A stretch of 64,000 bases of DNA from NCBI GenBank assembly GCA_030549335.1, contig CM060195.1:45638991-45702990 (forward strand). Reading direction: 5' to 3'. Below, piece after piece: positions 56,069 through 64,000 of the stretch. Within the stretch, counting starts at the first letter, position 1. Every line of letters begins with the position of its first letter. The position numbers were made by a program, and so were the translations under genes. Below the pieces are notes generated by a model. It had not been told where the DNA came from. It made no database searches and worked only from the letters and a program-made list of their open reading frames with translations. This stretch comes from Pontederia crassipes (taxonomy: Eukaryota > Streptophyta > Magnoliopsida > Commelinales > Pontederiaceae).

Positions 56069-58255
56069 CTAATAACAGAATCCTCTGACATGTTCATTTA
56101 AGGTGCTTAGCAACGCAAACACGCACTCCCACTCTGGATGTTGAGCTCTCCCCTTGGCAACAAAAGAATGCACAGCATTGTTCACCTCTATCCAGCTGCA
56201 TCCACTAGTTTTCTTGACTTCTTTCTCCTGCATGAGCTCCCTGACCACCTTTACATCCTCCCACCTATGAAAATCTGCTAATATGTTGGCTAACAACACA
56301 TAGTATCCAGAATTTTCAGTTCCTGACTCAATTATTTGTGTTCCGGTGTATATGCCAACATCCAAATTGGAATGTATCTTGCACGCTCCAAGAAGTACTC
56401 CCCATATTTCAGAGCTGGCCGGCTTCGGCATTTTTCTGACAAAATCAAGTGCTTGCTCAAGCTTTCCAGATCTAGCCAACAAGTCTACCATACAGGCAAA
56501 GTGATCCTCTCTGGGAATCACTTTGTACTCCTTCATACTGTTGAAAATTTTGATCCCTTCATCAATAAGGCCTCCATGGCTGCAAGCTGACAGGATAACC
56601 ATGAACGTAACTTGGTCAGGTTCTTCCACCATCCGGAAAATCTCAAGTGCATTGTCTGTTAGCCCATGAATGGCATATCCTCCAATCATCACATTATAAG
56701 TTACCAAGCTCTTATCCTCCATGAGATCAAATAATCTTCTTGCATCTTTGACCTTGCCACATTTCAGATACATGTCCACGAGTGCAGTTCCTACAAATGA
56801 CTGGCCTTCGACTGAGTTCTTCAAGGCCCATGAGTGCAGCTCTTTCCCTTGTCTAAGTCCGGAGACACCTGCACACGCTGAAAGAACACTGGTGATAGTA
56901 ATGGGGTTTGGTTCTGCCTTAGCTCTAATCATCTTCTGGAAAATGTTCAGTGCTTCCACATAGTACTCGCTCTGTGCATAGCCCATGACCATTGAGCTCC
57001 AGGATATCACATCTTTATCTCGGATGGCGTGGAATACTTTTTCACCATATTGGATCAACCCAATTTTGCTATACACTGATACAAGAGCATTTCTGACCCT
57101 TCTGTCTGACTCCAGCTGGTGTCTGTATGAGAAGGCATGTATTTGTTTGCAGTAGCCAAAGCAATGGAGGCCAGGTATTGCTGGCAGTATACTGGCAATG
57201 GCGACAACATCCGGTTTGAGGCCTGCACTCAATAACTCCACAAAAACTAATAATGCCTCATCGAACATATCATTCTGAGAGAAGGACGATATAATTCCAC
57301 TATATGTGATTACGTCAAGATCGAACCCTGAAGTTCTCATCTTCCCAAGTAGCTGCACGCTTTCATCGAAGAATCCATTTTGGGCATAGACAGAGATCAA
57401 GGCGTTCCAAGTAACCTTAGTTTTCGGATTGCAAATGTGAAAAACCTTACGTGCTTCTTTCACCCTGCCACACTTTCCGTAAGCTGAAATAAGCGAATTG
57501 TGGATCATGGGTGTCAACTCCAACCCACTTCTCAGAACATAACCATGTATTTGGCCAGCTGTCCTATCAGTACAATTTATCCCGAGAACTGTAAGAATGG
57601 TCGCTTGATCTGGCTTGAATCCACGCTCGATCATATTCGTTAGCTTCTCTGAAGCTTCAAAGCAACACCCATTCATCACATAAGCTGAGATCATTGAAGT
57701 CCACGACACGGTATCTTGTTGCAACATTCCTTCGAACACTTGGACAGCATTTTCCAAGCTTCCGCATTTCGCGTACAAACATATCAACGAATTACCAACA
57801 AAAACGTCATTCGCAAAGCCGCACTCGGCGGCCATTCTGTGCAGCTCCATCCCATGCCGCAGGTCCAAGAGAGAAGCGCACGCCTTCAAGACGCAGCAGA
57901 AGGAATACGAATCGGGCTCGACGCCATCTCTCGCATTCCGGCGAAACAAGTCGACTGCCTCGCGATGCAGCCCACTGGCGCAGTACCCTCTGATCATTGA
58001 GTTGAGCAGGAACGCGTCACAGCAGGGGACGCGGTGGAACACCGCCTCAGCTTTGCGTGGCTCTCCGCAGGCGGAGTACGAGGATATGAGCTTGGTGGCG
58101 AGGAGGGAGTCGCGCTGGAGGCCGGAGACGACGACGCAGGCATGGACTCGCGTGGCGAGGGCTGCGTTCTTGGTCTGGACGCAGGAGTCCAGCAGACGAA
58201 GGCAGCGCTGTCTTAGAGAGTGGAAGTCTAGAAACGCAAAGGGGAGAGCTTTCAT
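56069..58255 (-). CDS. Pentatricopeptide-repeat protein, PLS type with E/E+ C-terminus
   Basis: An intact, intronless frame of 728 codons. I choose ATG 58255 (MKALPFAFLDF) because it is the first in-frame ATG and sits in GCCGCCATGA, a strong plant start context; the six codons upstream begin with TTG. The protein is a run of about 35-residue helical repeats of P, L and S types (for example DAFLLNSMIRGYCASGLHREAVDLF, given in part: LNSMIRGYC and EAVDLF; VSWTSMISAY; VTWNALISVYAQNG; VTYNVMIGGYAIHGL), then E and E+ motifs ending KKTSGCSWIEVNN. No DYW domain follows. Such proteins bind organellar RNA and usually specify C-to-U editing sites, with a DYW partner supplying the deaminase. Target organelle is not clear from the N-terminus. 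The 5' half is much more GC-rich than the 3' half. The TE pile starts 530 bp after its stop codon. Confidence 0.93.
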   Translation of the reverse strand: MKALPFAFLDFHSLRQRCLRLLDSCVQTKNAALATRVHACVVVSGLQRDSLLATKLISSYSACGEPRKAEAVFHRVPCCDAFLLNSMIRGYCASGLHREAVDLFRRNARDGVEPDSYSFCCVLKACASLLDLRHGMELHRMAAECGFANDVFVGNSLICLYAKCGSLENAVQVFEGMLQQDTVSWTSMISAYVMNGCCFEASEKLTNMIERGFKPDQATILTVLGINCTDRTAGQIHGYVLRSGLELTPMIHNSLISAYGKCGRVKEARKVFHICNPKTKVTWNALISVYAQNGFFDESVQLLGKMRTSGFDLDVITYSGIISSFSQNDMFDEALLVFVELLSAGLKPDVVAIASILPAIPGLHCFGYCKQIHAFSYRHQLESDRRVRNALVSVYSKIGLIQYGEKVFHAIRDKDVISWSSMVMGYAQSEYYVEALNIFQKMIRAKAEPNPITITSVLSACAGVSGLRQGKELHSWALKNSVEGQSFVGTALVDMYLKCGKVKDARRLFDLMEDKSLVTYNVMIGGYAIHGLTDNALEIFRMVEEPDQVTFMVILSACSHGGLIDEGIKIFNSMKEYKVIPREDHFACMVDLLARSGKLEQALDFVRKMPKPASSEIWGVLLGACKIHSNLDVGIYTGTQIIESGTENSGYYVLLANILADFHRWEDVKVVRELMQEKEVKKTSGCSWIEVNNAVHSFVAKGRAQHPEWECVFALLSTLNEHVRGFCY

Positions 58256-58831
58256 GGCGGCGTGTTCTGCCAAGTTGAGACGACATTGGGCAGAATGAGG
58301 GGGCAGAGGCCAGCAGCCGCCAGGGGAAGATGGAGAAGGCCGCAGGACGCAGGCCGCTTGCTAGTTGCTACAATCCAACACCAAGCTACGGACTCTATAT
58401 TAATTATGTGTCGTGTTATTCCATCATCTCGTTTGGATGTGTGAAATGACATCCAACACTTCTCGTATCTACCTCACGTAAATGGCATATGTATTTCCAC
58501 GAATATGGCAATTCAAAACACAGCGACAAGATTAAACATATCTTGAATTTTGTTAAGAACTTGTCCACGATTATTCCTATTTCGTGTGTTATTTGATTAA
58601 AGATATAAAAAATTATGTTTGAATATAAATTAATGAAATGAATTTAGTTAATTTAATCAATTCTTTTTTTAATACAAAATATAATTTATGAGTTAGAAAA
58701 TATTAAATTTGATAAATGTCTTTATTAAAAGAAAATTTTTTTTTCATTTCATTAAGAAGAAATAAGAATAGAATGTGAATAATTGTTTCTAACGCTTAAA
58801 AATCATTAAATTAATGAGTTTAATTTTAAAT
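58256..58831. other. PPR upstream region
   Basis: GC-rich for about 150 bp upstream of the ATG, then AT-rich. An upstream ATG at 58286 opens a 79-codon frame overlapping the PPR start in another frame. No clear TATA box was singled out. Confidence 0.5.
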
Positions 58832-59261
58832 GGACATGTTTGACTAAGCTTATAAATCACTTAAAATAACTTATAAATAATTTTGAAGATATCTTCTTGT
58901 TTAGTAAATGACAAAAAGAACTCATAAGCACTTATTTTAACTTATTTATAAATCAGAAAAAAATAAGCTAGAGGACCTCAGCTTGTTCAGAAAAAATAAG
59001 CTAGATGACCCAGTATATTCTGTGTGAGAGAAAAAAGTTGATCTGTTTGATAAATGAATAAATTATTTTGCCCTTATAATACACATAACTTTCTTCATAT
59101 ATTTCATCCATAATAATTTTAAGGATTTTTTGATCATTTTACTAAAATAATAACTTATAATTTTTTTTATTATCAAACACGTAACTGCTTATTTTTTAAA
59201 ATCAGCTTCGGCCATTAAAAAACTTATCAGCTATTTTACTTCAGCTAAGCCAAATGAGTCC
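58832..59261. mobile_element. MITE-like repeat, about 430 bp
   Basis: Left end GGACATGTTTGACTAAGC and right end (inward) GGACTCATTTGGCTTAGC form an imperfect inverted repeat. The interior is full of acttataa/ttataagc words in both orientations, as in plant hAT-type MITEs. No clean 8-bp target duplication is visible, so the class is uncertain. Confidence 0.5.
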
Positions 59262-59349
59262 TTATGAAGTACAATTTATCCTTAATTAAATTAATAAAAT
59301 TTGTATCCAATTATGATGTAGAATTTTTAAACTCACTCCATTCTACTTA

Positions 59350-59997
59350 GCTCTGTTTGACGTAATTAGCGGCTTGACGAGCGGATAAAGGATAATGATT
59401 GATTATTAGCGGTTAACGACTCATTTAATATATTAATAAATAAGTGTTTAATAAACTTAGCGGTGGAATTAGCGGGTGAATATAAAATGACATAATTGGA
59501 CAAATAATAAATTATTCAATTCAATCGATATATAAATGTTATTAAAATTTAATAAATAAATAATTGATATCTCAATGAAACAAAATAAAATTTCACAAAT
59601 AATTTTTTTATTAAAATATATTTATAATACATTTTATATAGTTCATACATGATCTAAAAATATTAATTATTAAATTAATTTTTATATCCATTGTTAATAA
59701 ATAAATATTTTGTAATTAATTAAATATGAATATAAAAGGAATAATGTTGAATGGTGATAAAATAAAAATTATATAAGATAAATTAAAAATGAAATAATAC
59801 ATTTGAATAAAGATAAAATCGAAAAAAATATGAACCTCTAAACATTAAAAGCTAAATGCTAGTAGAAATAACTTTTTAATTTTTTTCATTCAAAACGTTA
59901 AACTCTACTTAATTATGTGTGCAACTAAAGAGATAAAATAACATTTTAATCGCTAAACGCTACTTGAAACACTATTTTTAACATTGCCAAATAGAGC
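59350..59997. mobile_element. Possible MITE, about 650 bp
   Basis: GCTCTGTTTGACGTAATTAG at the left and, inward from the right, GCTCTATTTGGCAATGTTAA. The interior is AT-rich with agcggttaacg and cgctaaacgctac words in opposite orientation. No target duplication identified. Confidence 0.38.
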
Positions 59998-61821
59998 ATG
60001 AAATCTAATACATCTTTTTAAATTTTCATCCAAACATATCCTTAAACAAAATAGTCTTGTAGTCTAGTTTGGTGGATGGACAACCTTAAGAATAATGCCT
60101 TGTTCCAATTGCTTTTACCAAACATCCTTTTTTCTCATCTGGTGGACCCCACAATTATAATCGCAAAATGCAATGGGACCGAAGAACATTTATGTTCTTA
60201 TTAGATCATGTGTTGAGAACAATTTAATCTTATCCTTGAAACAAAGCTTATGGAGTCAAACAGGTCCCAAGTAATAATTTTTATTTATTTACAATGGGTC
60301 CTTTCATTTCATTTTTTTTATTTTCTTGTATAATTGTATTACTCATTAGGCTTTCTTTTTATAATGGAAAAAAAATTATTTCATTAAGCCTTCCTTGAAC
60401 TATATTATAATGATTTACTACATCTAATTCTTCAAATTCTAAATTATGAATTTACCATACAATGTTCCTAAATTTTATCATGATTTTTATTAAATATTTT
60501 TGTCTAATTCTGTTAAAAATTTCTATTATTTTCCTTTTTATTCATGATTTTTTTCTTTTTAATGTTTTAAAAAATAAAATATTTTAATAATCTCAAAGAT
60601 CCTCCTTTTATTTTATTATTATTATTACTATTAGTATTATTATTAGTTAAATTTAAAATAAAGGACAATTCGTGGAAGAATATTTTCGTCTTTTATAAAT
60701 AAAAAAATTAAATATAATAAAAAAAGTTAAAATAAATCGGAAGGACTTAAGTGAAAATCCCGATAAAATTTAGAGACATCACACGATAAATTTATAGTTC
60801 AAGGTTAACACGAAAAATGATTATAGTTTGAGAGAAATTTAAAAAAAAATAATCTGAAAAAAATGATGCATACATAACTAGCCTCAGGTTTAATCTTTGG
60901 AGTTATCACTTTGATCGAAATAATGCATATTTATCATTCTTTCAACCCAACTCCGAATTAACCAGATGCTAATAATTGATGACATTGAACCCATAGGCCA
61001 CACCCAAAAAACCTAAGCAACTCTAGTTAAATCAATCTAAATTGTTTTGTTTTTCAACAAGGTGCTCAAATTAAATCTTACAGAAGAAATTTCTCAACTT
61101 TTAAGAGCCTCTAGATTCATTTTCTTATTGTTCCTTTCTTAACAAATTCCATATTTGAAGCCTGATTGGAGTTCTCATTCAGTTAAACAGACATCCCAAA
61201 CTCGAGGCCTTTCGTCAATGTGAGATCTATTTATCCAAGACTTGTTTAGAGCTAAGGAATGTGAAAAGCAGCAGGTCTGCATTCAAGTTGTAGCCGAAAA
61301 CATCATGTTTAGGCCCTGTTTGGGATCACGTAAAAGTAACCAAATGATAAAAAAACTGTAGTTTGTTTTCCTACCACATAAATGTCTACAAACAAATGTT
61401 TAGATATTATTTTGATAGAATTAAATACCATAGTTTAGAATATATTTTGCCGTGAAAAAATTAAGAAGTCGGCACCAGTAAAAAGACCAGATGAATTTTT
61501 TCTTTAAACTTTTTTTCTATGGTATGCCATTTTTTGAAAAGTGACATACTATAGAATTTTCGAACCAATGGGTTAAATAACTTTTAGCGAAAATTAGTAT
61601 ACAACGGAAAGTTGAAGGCACGGTAAATTTATTGATAGCATCTGTCAACAAAAAGGTATAGAAGCTCAAAATTTCCAGAGGATTTTGATTGTAACCTCTG
61701 AGATCTAAAACGAGAACTTGGATCTATATTTACATGTTAGCTACTGCACTGTTTGCACATGTATGCCTACACCTCTGTCACCGGAATCAGGTTAGTGACG
61801 ACCATAAAAGCATGGTAGATG
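59998..61821. other. AT-rich spacer between PPR gene and receptor kinase
   Basis: Non-coding. Possible small-transposon ends are suggested by ggccctgtttgggatca (61313) and ggacccc/caggtccc words (60145-60270), without closed structures. The last part should hold the 3' untranslated region of the kinase gene. Confidence 0.5.
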
Positions 61822-63609
61822 TCATCTGGGTCCTGAAAGCTCTATGGGTTCAATAATAAAAGAAGATGCTTCATTGGCGTCTTCGTACCTTCTGGACAAG
61901 CTGCAAGAACTTCCAGAAAGAATTTCTCGAGCAGATTCTTCTACTTGTTCGCCTGGTCCGATCTCACCTTCAAGTACTTTAACCACTTCTGACATTTTTG
62001 GCCGGACTCCAGGGTTGGATTGAGTGCAGAGAAGAAGTACCTCCACAGCATTTTCCAACTGAGTGACACTGAAAGAACCATTTAGATCCCTATCGACCAT
62101 CTCGTTTACTCTATGTTCTTCATGGAGAGTCCTAACCTGCATTATGATTCAACATACAAAATAAAATAGTCAAGCAACCAATCCAAGTTAGCAGAGGCAA
62201 ATGTGTTATGCTGGTATGCAATTGATGCCACAAGGGTATAGCATGGCACATTCATTCTCTAAATATATCATTTGTCCTGAGACTTTGGATCACACGCATA
62301 ATGTCTTATTTCATAAAGATGAACAAACAGTGAAACATTCATTTTTTGCAAACTGGCATTTGGCTGTTTAATAAAATGCTTACCTTGTCAAGGATTGTTC
62401 CTTTCTGGAAGCTAGGGTTACCAGAACTAAGAGTTTTTTGGCCTGTAATGAGCTCCAAAAGCAAGATGCCAAATCCATACACGTCTGTCTTCTCTGACGA
62501 CTGTCCAGTGGAAAGATATTCTGGAGCAATATGTCCCACTGTACCTCGCACAGCAGTTGTGACATGTGATTCCCTACGATCTAAAAGCTTAGCCAACCCA
62601 AAATCTCCAACCACTGCTTCAAAGGTTTCATCAAGTAAGATATTTGCAGCCTTTACATCCCTATGAATTATTTTTGGGTTGCATTGTTCGTGCAAGTATA
62701 ATAGCCCGCGAGCAGCTCCGAGTGCAATTCTCATTCGTTTGTTCCAATCCAATGGTCGTCTTTTATGATGATGATCTGCACATGATACATTCTGTTACTA
62801 AAGAATTTTGCATAATAGCCCAAAATACATGACATACGATCCAAACACGTTTGTCAAATACTTAGTCGCAAAATTTCTTTACGGGTTCACAAGGTAATAG
62901 AAAAAGAAACCAATTTGACCTCTTAAACAATCAGCTACGCTTCCATTTGGCATGTATGGATATACGAGAAGTCTCTCATTTGAGGTCATGCAGAATCCAA
63001 GGAGCCGCAATAAGTTCCTGTGCAAAGCTAGCCCAATCATCTCAACTTCTGTTTGAAATTGGACTTCTCCAGTGAAATTTGGATCTTTTAGCCTTTTCAC
63101 AGCCACCACAGTTCCATTTCTGAGGTAACCTTTATAAACAACTCCAAAACCACCTAGGCCTAATATGTTCTTACAGTTGAAATTATCTGTTGCAACTTGA
63201 AGCTCACGAAACGAGAACCTCTTTAAATGGCCCATCTCAACCTCATAATTTTGATCTGTAGAGACACAATGTAAATGAATATCATTTCAAACAAAATAAC
63301 AAAGTAAGAGGAATGAACCATACCATCAGAAGTGAAGGGCAGGTGCCAACGGCAGTAGTTTAGACCACAAAACAGCAGTAGTCCAGAGACCAAAAGTGTA
63401 CATCCCACACTTAAAGGAATGGCAACTGCTAACTGATGATTGCTTCCTTCTCTAGATGTCTTTGTTTCTATAAGCAATTCAATAAAGATTACAATGTTCA
63501 TAGAAACAGTAAAACAAAAACTTGTGATTGACATGATGATTACCATTGACTGGTAGCGGAGCATCAGCACAACCGCGCAAGAGGGATGAGTTGCACAGGA
63601 ACCTATTAC
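61822..63609 (-). CDS. LRR receptor-like kinase (At5g45780-like), 3' exons only
   Basis: Five exons on the minus strand: 63609-63544, 63467-63324, 63255-62920, 62775-62384 and 62136-61822, with GT...AG borders and consistent phases. They encode the juxtamembrane cap after the LRRs (GNRFLCNSS), a membrane helix ([19 protein letters not shown]) and a cytoplasmic kinase. Kinase motifs: glycine loop [18 protein letters not shown] lysine, [11 protein letters not shown] (RD type), DFG in [10 protein letters not shown], and [16 protein letters not shown]. The C-terminus is [12 protein letters not shown], which I associate with Arabidopsis At5g45780 of LRR-RLK subfamily II. It should sense an apoplastic signal with a co-receptor and phosphorylate Ser/Thr; the ligand is unknown. 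All visible exons are intact. The extracellular LRR exons lie right of 64000. Confidence 0.92.
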
Positions 63610-63681
63610 CTGCAACACTAAATAAGTCCACAAAAGCTCCAGTTAATAAATGACATTTAACTAAAGTGCTAAAAAGTCTTA

Positions 63682-63873
63682 CTCCGCCTATATTTTATAG
63701 CCGGTCCCAAGCCCGGATAAAGAAGGAGGGTTGTGTTAGGCCCTGACAGCCAGCGTAAAATCCTGTCGAATCTTATGAACATGGATCAACGAATATACTA
63801 ATAGAGCAGAATGACGTCGTATGATCCATGTAGCCGACCCCACCTAGTGGGATAAGGCTTTGTTGTTGTTGTT
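63682..63873 (+). mobile_element. LINE 3' end (RTE-like) or related SINE with 14-bp target duplication
   Basis: Flanked by GCTAAAAAGTCTTA at 63668-63681 and 63874-63887. It ends in a TTG repeat after cccacctagtgggataagg and contains ggtcccaagcccggataaag, both widespread in plant RTE-type LINE tails and SINEs that share them. At 192 bp it is either a 5'-truncated LINE or a SINE; I see no tRNA-like boxes at its start, so truncation is favoured. It lies in an intron of the receptor kinase or between exons just beyond the window. Confidence 0.8.
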
Positions 63874-63887
63874 GCTAAAAAGTCTTA

Positions 63888-64000
63888 AATAGCATCATCC
63901 CTTCAGTTTCAAACTTTTTGACAGTCACTCAGAGCTCTTGGCGGCCGGATCCAGAGTTGGAGGGCACCTTTGGCTACATTCTTGGCTGGTGCCTAGGCCA
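63888..64000. other. Right edge, no feature seen
   Basis: About 110 bp following the insertion. Probably intron of the receptor kinase; no exon recognised. Confidence 0.45.

Noticed and set aside
57694..58298. Plus-strand frames opposite the PPR gene
   Set aside because: Antisense shadows of a GC-rich coding region; the minus strand has an intact repeat protein.

Overview
The window is nuclear DNA of a flowering plant. Two intron-era host genes sit at the right end (a pentatricopeptide-repeat gene and a leucine-rich-repeat receptor kinase), and everything left of 55,537 is a pile of nested transposable elements. The species cannot be named from sequence. The GC-rich 5' half of the PPR gene hints at a monocot, but this is weak.

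Layout from the outside in. (1) The oldest layer is a non-autonomous Ty3/gypsy element of Del/Tekay type (initiator-Met tRNA PBS at 33,789, broken gag at 34,053-34,793, no pol, LTRs over 3 kb). Its 5' LTR runs off the left edge and its 3' LTR ends at 55,537. (2) Its 5' LTR carries three insertions: a minus-strand Ty1/copia element (1-23,480), a minus-strand Athila/Tat-like derivative (24,873-31,770, TSD CGGTC) and a solo LTR (32,741-33,597, TSD CATG). (3) Its 3' LTR carries a PIF/Harbinger DNA transposon (35,750-52,341) with a DDE transposase gene and a Myb/SANT-like gene on the minus strand. It also holds a GRF zinc-finger gene and a fragment resembling mitochondrial atp9 on the plus strand. 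(4) The copia gag is split by a 19-kb composite of Athila-type retrotransposons (3,620-22,707, TSD TGCTT). The Harbinger element is split by a third member of the same family (37,992-46,725, imperfect TSD GAAAG/AAAAG).

The Athila-type family is the most interesting content. Three copies carry complementary pieces of one element: copy 1 has only the post-pol ATHILA-ORF1-like gene, copy 2 has a gag-pol open except for one TGA, and copy 3 has only gag. All use an Asp-tRNA PBS. Their LTRs carry a run of four or five stem-loops, each presenting an ACCAG(T/C)nGTGG-type motif in the loop, conserved between two diverged LTR subfamilies. The internal regions are peppered with a palindromic TTACGGCCGTAA motif, and a small hairpin with one compensatory base-pair change sits just before gag. 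The right end of the 19-kb composite is not a normal LTR end but a fold-back copy of its own LTR start.

From 55,538 rightward is host DNA: a 0.5-kb spacer, an intronless PPR gene of E/E+ type on the minus strand (56,069-58,255), 3.5 kb of AT-rich spacer with MITE-like repeats, and the 3' exons of an LRR receptor kinase on the minus strand (61,822-63,609), whose LRR exons lie beyond the right edge. A 192-bp LINE/SINE-like insertion with a 14-bp target duplication lies upstream of the last recognised exon.
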